In this document: positions 44,805-53,757 of the stretch, in pieces
How the letters are laid out: each line of letters opens with the position of its first letter
Position numbering within the stretch: position 1 is the first letter of the stretch
Assembly (NCBI RefSeq): GCF_040250305.1
Contig: NZ_CP158190.1
Span: 4,000,001-4,064,000 of the forward strand
Reading direction: 5' to 3'
DNA: 64,000 nucleotides
Origin: Peribacillus frigoritolerans
GTDB taxonomy: Bacteria > Bacillota > Bacilli > Bacillales > DSM-1321
Program-made: the position numbers and the translations under genes
The notes under the pieces: model-generated
Database searches by the model: none
Told to the model about the DNA's origin: nothing
What the model saw: only the letters and a program-made list of their open reading frames with translations

Positions 44805-47429
44805 TTATTTGGCATCAAACCATGTTGGCCCGAAAGCATAATCCACTTTAAGGGGCACGTTCAATTCAATGGCATTTTCCATTTCCTCCGGAACGATCAC
44901 TTTAAGGATTTCCAGTTCCTCAGGAGGGGTTTCAAAAATCAATTCATCATGCACCTGAAGAAGCATTCTCGTTTTAAGCCCTTCACTTTTCAGGCGCTTA
45001 TTCATGTTTATCATGGCAAGCTTGATGATATCCGCGGCGCTGCCCTGAATCGGCGTGTTCATTGCTGTCCGTTCGGCAAAGCTCCTTATGTTGAAATTCC
45101 TGCTTGTTATCTCAGGTATATAGCGCCTCCTTTGCATCAGAGTCGTGCTATACCCTTTTTGACGGGCCTCATGTATGCTTTCTTCCATATATTCCTGAAC
45201 ACCAGGAAAGCTTCTTAAATACTTCTCGATGAACTCTCCAGCTTCTTTTCTCGTAATGCCAAGACTTTGCGATAGTCCGTAATCACTTATACCATAAACG
45301 ATTCCGAAGTTGACCGCTTTGGCATGGCGCCTCATGTTCGAAGTGACTTCCTCTGCCGATACATGGAACACATCCATGGCTGTCTTTGTATGGATGTCCA
45401 TCCCGGCCTGGAATGCTTCCACCAATCCGCTGTCATTGGCGATATGCGCCAGAACGCGCAGCTCGATCTGGGAGTAGTCGGCAGCAAAAATGATCCAATT
45501 CTTTTCGGAAGGAATGAAGGCCTGCCTGATTTTCCTTCCTTCTTCCAGTCTGATCGGGATATTCTGCAGATTGGGATCTGTTGAGCTTAAACGGCCGGTC
45601 TGGGTCAATGCTTGGTTGAACCGGGTGTGCACCTTGTCCGTTTTACCATTGACCACCTTAAGCAACCCTTCAATATAAGTGGATTGCAACTTACCAAGCT
45701 GGCGATACAATAGTATCTCCTTAACGATATCATGCTTGCTCTCCAGTTTTTCCAACACATCGGCTGACGTCGAATAACCTGTTTTAGTTTTCTTCATGAC
45801 AGGAAGCTCCAACTTTTCAAACAGGATGGCCCCAAGCTGTTTAGGTGAATTGATATTGAACGCCTCTCCAGCCAAATCAAAAATTCGTGCCTCGATGTTT
45901 CTTAAGCGAATGGCTATTTCCTGTCCCATGTTTTTCAGTCGACCTATATCCACCTTGATTCCCTGCCATTCCATATTGGCCAGGATGATCGATAGTGGTA
46001 GCTCCAGTTCCGTAAATAGGTGAAATTGCTCGAACTCTTGCAGCTTATCAATCATCGGTTCTTTCAGGGACAGAATCGCCTTCGCTTTTCTGGCGATATG
46101 CTCCCTCAATTCCGCTTCCTCAGGTATTTTGCGTTTTGCACCTTTTCCATAAAAAACGTCATCCGTTTCAAGGCGGATAGCACCTTGAGTTTTCGTGATT
46201 TCTGCCACTTCGTCCACTGACTCTGCCGGATCCAGGATATAGGATGCCAAAAATACATCAAAATCGATGCCTTTTATTTCGACTCCTCGATGGCGAAGTG
46301 CCACAACCGTACGCTTCGCATCGAAAACCGTTTTCTTTTTTGTTTCATCCTCTGCCCAGGATTTAAAGGCACCGGAACTCAGAGCATCATCTCCATGGAA
46401 GTAAAAATGACCTTGTTCATTACTGATGGCGATCCCTATTATATCGGCACGATGATAATTATCTTCTAAAATTTCAACATACAAAGCACTTTCATCGGCA
46501 AACATCCCTTCTGTCATTTCAGCCGAGTGAACCTCAATCTTTTCCTGTTCAAGCGGCGCACTTTCCGTTACATCCAATTTATCGAGCAAAGTCGAAAAGC
46601 CAAGCTCCTTATAGAATGAGATGACTCGATCCTGATCCATGCCAGTATACTCGGTCTCGTTTACGGAAACTTCAAGCGGCGCTTCCCTCGTTATTGTAGC
46701 CAGCTCTTTGCTTAATAAGGCTAGGTCTTTATGTTCTTCTATTTTCTCTTTCAATTTCTGTCCGCTAACCTCTTCAATCGACTGCAGAAGGTTTTCAACC
46801 GTTTCAAATTGATGCAATAATTTAAGGGCAGTCTTTTCACCAACACCCGGAATACCGGGGATATTATCGGAGGCATCTCCCATCAGCCCTTTTAAATCTA
46901 TGATTTGCAAAGGGGATAGACCATATTTTTCATGTATATGCTTTGGAGTGTATTCCTCAATTTCAGTAATCCCCTTTTTCGTGATGGAAACCGTCGTACT
47001 AGGGGAGGATAATTGTGTTAAATCCTTATCACCGGAAATGACCTTCACTTCAAAACCATCTTTTTCCGCTTGTAAAGACAGCGTACCGATAATATCATCG
47101 GCTTCGTAGTTCTCCAGTTCATACCTTTTTATTTGAAAACAATCAAGCAGCTCGCGAATGAAAGGGAATTGCTCCGATAATTCTGGCGGCGTTTTTTGGC
47201 GCCCCCCCTTATATTCTTTAAATGATGCATGTCTGAATGTCGTTTTACCCGCATCGAATGCCACAAGTATGTGCGTTGGCTTTTCTTCTTCAAGAATGCG
47301 GTTGAGCATCATGGTGAATCCGTACACGGAATTCGTATGGACACCCTTATCATTATTCAAGAGCGGAAGCGCAAAAAACGCACGGTATGCAATGCTGTTT
47401 CCATCTATGAGTACTAGCTTTTTATCCAA
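44805..47429 (-). CDS. polA: DNA polymerase I
   Basis: 874 residues: 5'-3' exonuclease domain (1-290; DGNSIAYRAFFAL, GVGEKTALKLL), a 3'-5' exonuclease-like domain, and family A polymerase with motif A DYSQIELRVLAH, motif B RRHAKAVNFGIVYG and motif C VHDELI. The proofreading residues are missing: motif I reads ALYVEILEDN instead of containing DTE, as in B. subtilis Pol I, so it probably does not proofread. Heads polA-mutM-ytaF-coaE. Confidence 0.97.
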   Translation of the reverse strand: MDKKLVLIDGNSIAYRAFFALPLLNNDKGVHTNSVYGFTMMLNRILEEEKPTHILVAFDAGKTTFRHASFKEYKGGRQKTPPELSEQFPFIRELLDCFQIKRYELENYEADDIIGTLSLQAEKDGFEVKVISGDKDLTQLSSPSTTVSITKKGITEIEEYTPKHIHEKYGLSPLQIIDLKGLMGDASDNIPGIPGVGEKTALKLLHQFETVENLLQSIEEVSGQKLKEKIEEHKDLALLSKELATITREAPLEVSVNETEYTGMDQDRVISFYKELGFSTLLDKLDVTESAPLEQEKIEVHSAEMTEGMFADESALYVEILEDNYHRADIIGIAISNEQGHFYFHGDDALSSGAFKSWAEDETKKKTVFDAKRTVVALRHRGVEIKGIDFDVFLASYILDPAESVDEVAEITKTQGAIRLETDDVFYGKGAKRKIPEEAELREHIARKAKAILSLKEPMIDKLQEFEQFHLFTELELPLSIILANMEWQGIKVDIGRLKNMGQEIAIRLRNIEARIFDLAGEAFNINSPKQLGAILFEKLELPVMKKTKTGYSTSADVLEKLESKHDIVKEILLYRQLGKLQSTYIEGLLKVVNGKTDKVHTRFNQALTQTGRLSSTDPNLQNIPIRLEEGRKIRQAFIPSEKNWIIFAADYSQIELRVLAHIANDSGLVEAFQAGMDIHTKTAMDVFHVSAEEVTSNMRRHAKAVNFGIVYGISDYGLSQSLGITRKEAGEFIEKYLRSFPGVQEYMEESIHEARQKGYSTTLMQRRRYIPEITSRNFNIRSFAERTAMNTPIQGSAADIIKLAMINMNKRLKSEGLKTRMLLQVHDELIFETPPEELEILKVIVPEEMENAIELNVPLKVDYAFGPTWFDAK

Positions 47430-47484
47430 ATCCGTCTTCCTCCAGTCATACAGATTTATGTAGTTATAGCTTCTATATAAAACG

Positions 47485-47548
47485 CAAAAAGCCGTTCATT
47501 TTCCTTCTCTATTCTACCATGAGTAGAAGCGGAAAGAAAAATGACGGC
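47485..47548 (-). terminator. hflC terminator
   Basis: A long imperfect stem (GCCGT...ATTTTC...CTTCTAC paired with GTAGAA...GAAAAT...ACGGC) followed by TTTTTG on minus, between hflC and polA. Confidence 0.8.
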
Positions 47549-47555
47549 ATCAAGG

Positions 47556-48488
47556 TTATTTAGTATTTCCCATTAACAAGCTGGCATAAGGGGAATCCGA
47601 AGGAAGAACGATGACCGTTTGATCTCCGATCGTTTTTTTGTAGGATTCAAGAGTCCGGTATAGTTTATAAAATTCGGGGTCTTTGGAAAACGACTTATTA
47701 TAGATTTTCGCTGCTTCCCCTTCTCCTTCAGCCCTGATCACTTCTGCATCAGCCTCTGCAGTAGAGAGCAATTCTTTCACTTTCCGATCGGTATCCGCGA
47801 TGATACGATTTTTCTTCGCATCACCTTTTGATAGGTATTCTTGCGCTTTCGATTCCCGCTCGGAAATCATCCTCTTGAAGACGGATGCTTCGTTTTCGGC
47901 AGGCAGGTCAGTACGCTTAATCCGGACATCCGTCAGGCTGATGCCATAACTGTCCTTTTGCAGCAGATCGTTGACTTTTTCGGTTATGCGGTCGTTTAAA
48001 CTTCCCCTGGATGACTTCTCATCATTGATGATCTCATCATAATTCAGCTGGCCCAGCTCTGAACGAACTGCCGAATAGATGAACTCTTCCATTTTCGTTT
48101 CGGCATTCTCAAGTGTCCTTGCATTTGTAATCAATTTCTTCGGATCTTCTATTCTCCAAACGGCATAGTTGTCGATCAGCATCCGCTTTTTATCTTTCGT
48201 ATTGATTTCCGCTTCTGAAACATCGGAAGTCATTTGATACTTCGGCAAGGTCACGACACTCTGAATGAATGGCACCTTCGCCTTCAATCCCGGGGTCTTA
48301 TCGATCCTTACCACCTCACCGAATTGGCGGACGACCTTGTATTCTCCCTCTTTGACGATATAGACATTGGTGAAGATGATTAGCAGTAGCGCGATGATAA
48401 TAATCAGGAAAATGCCGAATCTCACATAGCCCCTCCAATGAAAATTCCCTTTTTTGAGTTCAGAGAAATCTATTATTTTTCCACTCAT
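47556..48488 (-). CDS. hflC: SPFH-domain membrane protein HflC
   Basis: 310 residues: an N-terminal membrane helix (about 22-44), an SPFH/band-7 domain (about 45-230; VYIVKEGEYKVVRQFGEVVR, RRTDLPAENEASVFKRM-like region) and a C-terminal coiled coil. HflC with HflK forms a membrane cage around FtsH protease in E. coli. Its ATG overlaps the hflK stop as ATGA. Not part of the B. subtilis backbone at this position. Confidence 0.9.
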   Translation of the reverse strand: MSGKIIDFSELKKGNFHWRGYVRFGIFLIIIIALLLIIFTNVYIVKEGEYKVVRQFGEVVRIDKTPGLKAKVPFIQSVVTLPKYQMTSDVSEAEINTKDKKRMLIDNYAVWRIEDPKKLITNARTLENAETKMEEFIYSAVRSELGQLNYDEIINDEKSSRGSLNDRITEKVNDLLQKDSYGISLTDVRIKRTDLPAENEASVFKRMISERESKAQEYLSKGDAKKNRIIADTDRKVKELLSTAEADAEVIRAEGEGEAAKIYNKSFSKDPEFYKLYRTLESYKKTIGDQTVIVLPSDSPYASLLMGNTK

Positions 48489-49528
48489 TGTTTAGAGCCC
48501 CCTTCCCCTGTCGCTTTTTCTTCCGATGCATTCCCTTTTTTCGTTTCTTCTTCAGGTATAGCGGCTTCATCAGGGGCAGGAGTTTTTTTCGTTTCCTCCT
48601 TTTCAAGTGAGCGAAGCGGCAAGTACTTCATTGTGTTTCCGTCATCATTCATAATATAAATCTCTGCATTCGGCAATACTTCCTCAAGGGTCTCAATAAT
48701 AAGGCGGTCCTTCGTAATCCCCTTATTGCCCTTATACTCACTGAGTAATTTTTCAAAGACCGCTACATCCCCGCGGGCAGCTTCCGTACGGGCAGCTTTA
48801 TCTCCATTAGCCTGTGAAATGAGGGCATCTTTTTCCCCTTCCGCTTCATTCATACGCTTATTTTCATATTTATCCGCTTCGTTGATTTTCGTATTCGCCG
48901 TTTCCCGGGCATCCGTTACATTGGTAAATGCTTTCCGCACTTCTTCATTAGGTAACTCCACGTCCTGGAGTTTAACCGCAGATATGGAAATTCCGACATC
49001 ATATTTCTCCATTAGCTGTGACAATAAATCGCGTACATCCGCTTCGATTTGCGCTTTACCAGATGTAAGGGCATCATCGATTTTCGTGCTGCCGATTATG
49101 CTCCGTAATGCAGCTGAAGTCGTATCGTATAATATTTTTTCTGGATCTTCTGCATTGTATAGATATTTTGGAGGGTCGGTGATTTTCCACTGAACCACTA
49201 GGTCGGCCAGCACAATATTTTCATCACCCGTAATCATTTTGGTCTCACTCGGGTAATCCGTCACCTCTCCATCCTCTTCCTTATATCCAAATTTAAGACT
49301 GAATGTTTCTTTGGATAATTTCTCGACCGATTGAATGGGCCAAGGCAGTTTAAAGTGAAGTCCTGGTTCCGTTATCGTCTCCTCCACTTTACCAAACGTC
49401 ATTATGACAGCTTGATCAGATTCATCAACCGTGTACCAGGTCGATATCGCAACTACACCTAAAATTAAAATAAGAAAGACAAGTCCTGTGATTGTATATA
49501 TCCTTTTTAAGCTAACGATATGTATCAC
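48485..49528 (-). CDS. hflK: SPFH-domain membrane protein HflK
   Basis: 347 residues: N-terminal helix (about 9-31), SPFH domain (STWYTVDESDQAVIMTFGKV onward), helical segment rich in A/E/K, and a low-complexity tail rich in K, E, P and A. Partner of HflC. The annotated start is GTG 49528, but GTG falls inside the AAGGGGTGA ribosome-binding sequence, so true initiation may be a few codons later at a non-standard codon. Upstream lies a sigma-W-type promoter, unusual for this gene pair. Confidence 0.85.
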   Translation of the reverse strand: MIHIVSLKRIYTITGLVFLILILGVVAISTWYTVDESDQAVIMTFGKVEETITEPGLHFKLPWPIQSVEKLSKETFSLKFGYKEEDGEVTDYPSETKMITGDENIVLADLVVQWKITDPPKYLYNAEDPEKILYDTTSAALRSIIGSTKIDDALTSGKAQIEADVRDLLSQLMEKYDVGISISAVKLQDVELPNEEVRKAFTNVTDARETANTKINEADKYENKRMNEAEGEKDALISQANGDKAARTEAARGDVAVFEKLLSEYKGNKGITKDRLIIETLEEVLPNAEIYIMNDDGNTMKYLPLRSLEKEETKKTPAPDEAAIPEEETKKGNASEEKATGEGGSKQ

Positions 49529-49553
49529 CCCTTCTTTGCAGTTATATCTTATT

Positions 49554-49579
49554 TACGCAAGAAAGGGCCTAAAGTTTCA
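49554..49579 (-). promoter_or_regulatory. Candidate sigma-W promoter of hflKC
   Basis: On minus TGAAAC (49579-49574), exactly 16 bases, CGTA (49557-49554), the same consensus and spacing as the ysdB promoter at 30475. Distance to the hflK start is about 26 bases. Confidence 0.72.
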
Positions 49580-49652
49580 TAAAAATCAAATATTTTCCCA
49601 GGAAAATAGGATAGAGGAATGGTTCCCGGGGAATATAGCCAAAATTAAAAGA

Positions 49653-49669
49653 CAGAGACTATGTCTCTG
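49653..49669. repeat. Palindrome copy 1 in the phoR-hflK gap
   Basis: CAGAGAC tat GTCTCTG, perfect 7-3-7. It is repeated, extended to 8-3-8, at 49844-49862, on the other side of the repeat module. Downstream reads CCTACAGTTTTTT, making it terminator-like on plus. Confidence 0.7.
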
Positions 49670-49703
49670 CCTACAGTTTTTTAGGGTTTTGTACAATTTG
49701 AAT

Positions 49704-49803
49704 GTTGATTGCAACGTAGGGCACTCGCGTTCCGTCCTTTGTACCTGTAGGTTCTCCTTGGACGGGCTATTCCTACAGGAGTTTCGCTCACCTGTTCCAA
49801 TCA
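49704..49803 (-). repeat. Diverged, shortened copy of composite repeat module A
   Basis: Read on minus it follows module A (3298-3427) in order: TGATTGGAACAGG, CGAAACTCCTGTAGGAATAG, GTCCAAGGAGAACC, ACAGGTACAAAG, GCGAGTGCC and final AATCAAC. About 30 bases of the central G/C-rich part are missing. Confidence 0.65.
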
Positions 49804-49843
49804 TCTTTGCTTTAAAATTTAGATTGAACTACTACAAAATCAA

Positions 49844-49862
49844 ACAGAGACTATGTCTCTGT
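49844..49862 (-). terminator. Palindrome copy 2, terminator-like, after phoR
   Basis: ACAGAGAC tat GTCTCTGT followed by TTGATTTTG on minus; it probably ends phoPR transcripts. Identical core to 49653-49669. A weaker hairpin, GGGGT ... ACCCC, lies between it and the phoR stop. Confidence 0.65.
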
Positions 49863-49963
49863 CAATGTTTAACTCCTTGGATGAGGGGTTGTACAACCAT
49901 TGTACCCCTGCATTATGAAGTCCGTTTTAAGGAATTGTAAAGGACATGTAAATAAGATACCCG

Positions 49964-51742
49964 CTACATTTTCCCTTTTAAGCTTTTATTTAAGGTGACT
50001 GTAAAAGTCGTCCCGGTTCCAGGTGTGCTTTCCACGTTGATTTTACCTTTATGGACTTCTATTATATGCTTGACTATTGCCAGTCCAATGCCCGTTCCTC
50101 CTGAATCTCGGCTCCTCGCCTTATCGATCCGGTAAAACCGTTCAAAGATCCTTGGCAGTTCTTTTTCTTCGATGCCGATCCCGCTGTCTTGAACTGTAAT
50201 ATCGACGGTCTGTTCATTTTCAATGATGTCAACGGTGACCCTGCCGCCATTTGGTGTATAGGTCAATGCGTTCGTAATCAAATTGATGAAAACCTGTTTG
50301 ATCCTGTCAGATTCCCCTTCAATGAATACTGGTTCCGGTGATGTTTTAATTTCAAGGGATACTTCTTTTTCCTTCAGCTTGCCTATAAGCATCTCTTGTA
50401 TTTCGCCAAGTACTTTCGTAATATCCACGACCCCTGCGTTTAAAACGAATTCCTGTTGCTCCATTTTGGATAAATTCAGAAGCTCCTGAATGAGTTCTTG
50501 CAGCCGGTCACTTTCTTTCAGGATAATCGATAAAAAGTGCTTTAGGGTCTTTTCGTCTTTTAAGGCGCCATCTAACAATGTTTCAGAAAAGCCTTTAATG
50601 GAGGTGATCGGAGTCCTCAATTCATGGGACACATTAGCCACGAAATCCTTCCGCATCTGCTCGAGCCTTTTCAATTCGGTGATATCATGGAAAATGAGGA
50701 GGATCCCCTTCCATTCATCATGATTCCCGATAATGGGCGCCCCGTAAATCTCAAAATGCTTTCGTTCTATGGCAAGCGGTATCTTCACCTGTCGTTTTAT
50801 CGTTTTTTCCGTTCGAAAGATCTCTTCGATGATGGCTATCACTTCCTGATCTTTAATGACCGAATAATATTCCTGAAACAAAAACGTAGCGGCGTTCACA
50901 TGGAAGCTTTTCTTGAATTCCCGGTTGATTAAGGTCGTATATCCTTTACTGTCTATCAGCAAGACCCCGCTACCGATATTTTCAACAAGTGCTTCCAAAC
51001 GATCCTGATTCATTTCCCTTGCTACCTCTGTTTCCTGAAGGTTCCTCGCCAATATGTTCAAGGAAGTTGTCAGCATTCCCGTTTCATCGGAATGCCGCCC
51101 GAATGTCCGGGTTCCATAATTCCCTTTTGCCAGTTCGATGGCTGCCATCGTCGCCTCTTCGATCGGACGGGTATAATATGAAGTGATTTTACTCGCAAGC
51201 ATGAGAATGATGATCAAGGCAACCCCTAAACAAATGATCAATATTTGCCACATTTGTTTATTCACTTGATGGATGGCCTCTATTTCATTGCTATGGACGA
51301 CAAAGCCTTCAATCTCGCCGTCCTTTTCAACCGTCTTCCAATAATAATGGAGGTCCGATTCCCCTTCGACCACTTCATACCCTTCCCCATGCTTAAGCCC
51401 TTTTTCCAAAGTTATTTTGCGAAGGACATTGGCATGGCTTTTAAGTATTTCATTGGATGATGTCGAATCGTATAATATTTCCCCACTCGTAGAGAGAATG
51501 GTTAAATTCGAATCTAAAAGGGGTGTCAATTTTGCCGTTTTCCCTTTTTCCAAAAAGGACTCGATTCCCCCATGCTCCTGAATATATGTAGAAATGAAAA
51601 ATGTTTCGTTCTGTATACGCTCATTGAACGTTTTAATATAATAACTTTTGAACAAGTGTCCTAATAAAAAGCCCACGGCCATCAGGACGACCATCACCAA
51701 TGTGATGAGGGTATATAAGAGCTTTTTACGATAGGTCGTCAT
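49964..51742 (-). CDS. phoR: Phosphate-sensing histidine kinase PhoR
   Basis: 592 residues: membrane helix (10-30), extracytoplasmic region (to about 150), second helix (about 167-187), HAMP, PAS (about 250-350), HisKA with FVANVSHELRTPITSIKG (phospho-accepting His) and HATPase_c with NLITNALTYTPNGG and GGTGIGLAIVKHI. Senses phosphate limitation via wall teichoic acid intermediates in B. subtilis and phosphorylates PhoP. Overlaps the phoP stop by 4 bases. Confidence 0.95.
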   Translation of the reverse strand: MTTYRKKLLYTLITLVMVVLMAVGFLLGHLFKSYYIKTFNERIQNETFFISTYIQEHGGIESFLEKGKTAKLTPLLDSNLTILSTSGEILYDSTSSNEILKSHANVLRKITLEKGLKHGEGYEVVEGESDLHYYWKTVEKDGEIEGFVVHSNEIEAIHQVNKQMWQILIICLGVALIIILMLASKITSYYTRPIEEATMAAIELAKGNYGTRTFGRHSDETGMLTTSLNILARNLQETEVAREMNQDRLEALVENIGSGVLLIDSKGYTTLINREFKKSFHVNAATFLFQEYYSVIKDQEVIAIIEEIFRTEKTIKRQVKIPLAIERKHFEIYGAPIIGNHDEWKGILLIFHDITELKRLEQMRKDFVANVSHELRTPITSIKGFSETLLDGALKDEKTLKHFLSIILKESDRLQELIQELLNLSKMEQQEFVLNAGVVDITKVLGEIQEMLIGKLKEKEVSLEIKTSPEPVFIEGESDRIKQVFINLITNALTYTPNGGRVTVDIIENEQTVDITVQDSGIGIEEKELPRIFERFYRIDKARSRDSGGTGIGLAIVKHIIEVHKGKINVESTPGTGTTFTVTLNKSLKGKM

Positions 51743-52458
51743 TCTTTTTTAGGCTCCTCAAGCTTATACCCCAAGCCCCTTATCGTTTTAATATAGAGAG
51801 GTTTTTTTGTATCTTTCTCTATTTTTTCACGAAGATGGCTAATATGGACATCGACGATCCGTGAGTCTCCCGCGAAATCATAATTCCATACCGCACTGAG
51901 CAGTTGATCTCTGGTCAGCACTCTTCCTTTATTCTTCGCCAAGTATAAAAGTAATTCAAATTCCTTTGGAGTCAATTCTAATTGCTGTTCATCAAAGAAT
52001 GCTTCGTATCGTTCCGGGAACACTTTCAATTCCCCTAATTTCAAGAGACCATCTTCCTGATCCTGACTTGACTCACTTCCGTTCGATTGCAACTGCGATC
52101 TTCTTAAAATGGCTTTAATCCGTGCCACTACCTCCCTGGGGCTAAATGGCTTGGTCAAGTAATCATCCGCCCCTAGTTCCAGTCCCAGCACCTTGTCAAA
52201 TTCATCGTCCTTAGCTGTCAGCATCAAGATCGGTATATTGATTTTTTGCTGGCGAAGCTGCTTGCATACTTCAAGCCCGTCCATTTTAGGCAGCATCAAA
52301 TCCAATACCACTAAATCGGGGCGTATATCCACGGCAGCCTCCAGCCCTTGTTCTCCATCCAAAGCTGTGATAACCGTATAGCCTGATTGTTCTAAATTGT
52401 ACTGAAGTAAGGTAACTATTGATTGCTCATCATCCACTACGAGAATTTTCTTTGACAT
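51739..52458 (-). CDS. phoP: Phosphate response regulator PhoP
   Basis: OmpR-type response regulator, 239 residues: receiver domain with acidic DDE pocket, phospho-acceptor in VVLDLMLPKMDG (near Asp53) and Lys in TKPF; C-terminal winged helix (ELTPKEFELLLYLAKNKGRV, then VDVHISHLREKI). Activates phosphate-starvation genes. AGGAGG precedes the ATG. First gene of phoPR. Confidence 0.96.
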   Translation of the reverse strand: MSKKILVVDDEQSIVTLLQYNLEQSGYTVITALDGEQGLEAAVDIRPDLVVLDLMLPKMDGLEVCKQLRQQKINIPILMLTAKDDEFDKVLGLELGADDYLTKPFSPREVVARIKAILRRSQLQSNGSESSQDQEDGLLKLGELKVFPERYEAFFDEQQLELTPKEFELLLYLAKNKGRVLTRDQLLSAVWNYDFAGDSRIVDVHISHLREKIEKDTKKPLYIKTIRGLGYKLEEPKKE

Positions 52459-52488
52459 TAGATCCTCCTGAATTATGTATTACCCAAA

Positions 52489-52506
52489 AGACCAATTCCT
52501 TGGTCT
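52489..52506 (-). other. Small hairpin in the phoP leader
   Basis: AGACCAA ggaa TTGGTCT, then TTTTGGG on minus, about 30 bases upstream of the phoP start. Could be a weak attenuator. TATAAT-like -10 elements lie upstream near 52520-52540, but without a clear -35. Confidence 0.4.
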
Positions 52507-52627
52507 ACTCATCCAATTCCATTATAAAGAATATTATATGAAAATTACACATAAAAAAAACGGAAATAAAGTAATTCCTATCTTCAGCAGGGAGATTATA
52601 AGTTCCAGGGTTCTTTTGAAGCGGATT

Positions 52628-52685
52628 AAAAAACTGCCCGGAGTCGGAAAAAGGCCTTGGCCTTTTCTTCCAATATCCGGGCAGT
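52628..52685 (-). terminator. mdh terminator
   Basis: ACTGCCCGGA / TCCGGGCAGT with an inner AAAAGGCC/GGCCTTTT stem, followed by TTTTTTAA on minus. Ends the citZ-icd-mdh operon. Confidence 0.88.
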
Positions 52686-52699
52686 CTGTACATGATCTC

Positions 52700-53635
52700 T
52701 TATTGAAGGACTTGCATAACAGCTTTAACTGATTCGACTGATTTTGAAAGTGCAGCCTTTTCATCTTCAGTTAAATCAAGTTCGATGATTTGTTCAATAC
52801 CGTTTGCACCAAGTACAGTCGGCACTCCAAGGTAAATACCTTCAAAGCCGTATTCACCTTCAAGATAAGCGATGGATGGAAGAACGCGACGTTGATCTTT
52901 AAGGATCGCTTCAGCCATTTCCACTAGAGATGCAGCTGGTGCATAATATGCGCTTCCGTTTCCAAGAAGGTTTACGATTTCTCCTCCGCCAGTGCGGGTA
53001 CGAGCTACTATTGCTTCTAAACGATCTTGAGGGATCAATGTTTCCAAAGGAATTCCGCCTGCATAAGAGTAACGCACTAGAGGGACCATATCGTCTCCAT
53101 GTCCGCCAAGTACGAAACCAGTTACATCTTTAACGGATAAGTTTAATTCTTGAGCTACGAAAGTGCGGAAACGAGCTGTATCTAGTACACCTGATTGTCC
53201 GATAACACGTTCTTTAGGGAAACCAGATTCTTTGTATACAGTGTAAGTCATTGCATCTACAGGGTTAGTCAAAACGATGATTGTTGTATTAGGGGAATAT
53301 TTAACTACTTCTTTAGTTACTGATTTCATGACTTTTTGGTTAGTTTGAACTAAGTCGTCACGGCTCATGCCGGGCTTACGGGCAATTCCGGCAGTGATGA
53401 TCACTACGTCGGAATCAGCAGTTTCTGCATAGTCGGATGTACCGATGATATTAGCATCGAAACCTAGAACAGGTCCCGCTTCCGCCATATCAAGGGCTTT
53501 ACCTTTTGTAGGGTTTTCAGCTTGCGGAATATCAACCAAAACGATATCACCAAGTTCTTTTTGAGCTGCAAGGAATGCAGCTGTAGCGCCAGTGAATCCA
53601 GCACCTACCACTGTGATTTTTTTACGTTTAGACAT
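52700..53635 (-). CDS. mdh: Malate dehydrogenase
   Basis: 311-residue LDH-like malate dehydrogenase, converting malate to oxaloacetate with NAD+. Rossmann motif [14 protein letters not shown] (10-23), DIPQ after beta-2, [16 protein letters not shown] with substrate-binding arginines, and catalytic His in GGHGDDMVP. Third gene of citZ-icd-mdh. Confidence 0.97.
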   Translation of the reverse strand: MSKRKKITVVGAGFTGATAAFLAAQKELGDIVLVDIPQAENPTKGKALDMAEAGPVLGFDANIIGTSDYAETADSDVVIITAGIARKPGMSRDDLVQTNQKVMKSVTKEVVKYSPNTTIIVLTNPVDAMTYTVYKESGFPKERVIGQSGVLDTARFRTFVAQELNLSVKDVTGFVLGGHGDDMVPLVRYSYAGGIPLETLIPQDRLEAIVARTRTGGGEIVNLLGNGSAYYAPAASLVEMAEAILKDQRRVLPSIAYLEGEYGFEGIYLGVPTVLGANGIEQIIELDLTEDEKAALSKSVESVKAVMQVLQ

Positions 53636-53709
53636 GTTATTTCCTCCTTAAAATATATAAATACTTTTGGAATACTTTTAACATTCTCTTGAAAATATAT
53701 ATAAGCCTC

Positions 53710-53742
53710 CTGGAAAAGCAGCCCGTTCAGGCACTTTTCCAG
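53710..53742 (-). other. Hairpin between icd and mdh
   Basis: CTGGAAAAG / CTTTTCCAG with a 15-base loop, not followed by a U-run on minus. Likely an mRNA-stability or processing element within the operon. Confidence 0.5.
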
Positions 53743-53757
53743 AAAGCATATAATGAA

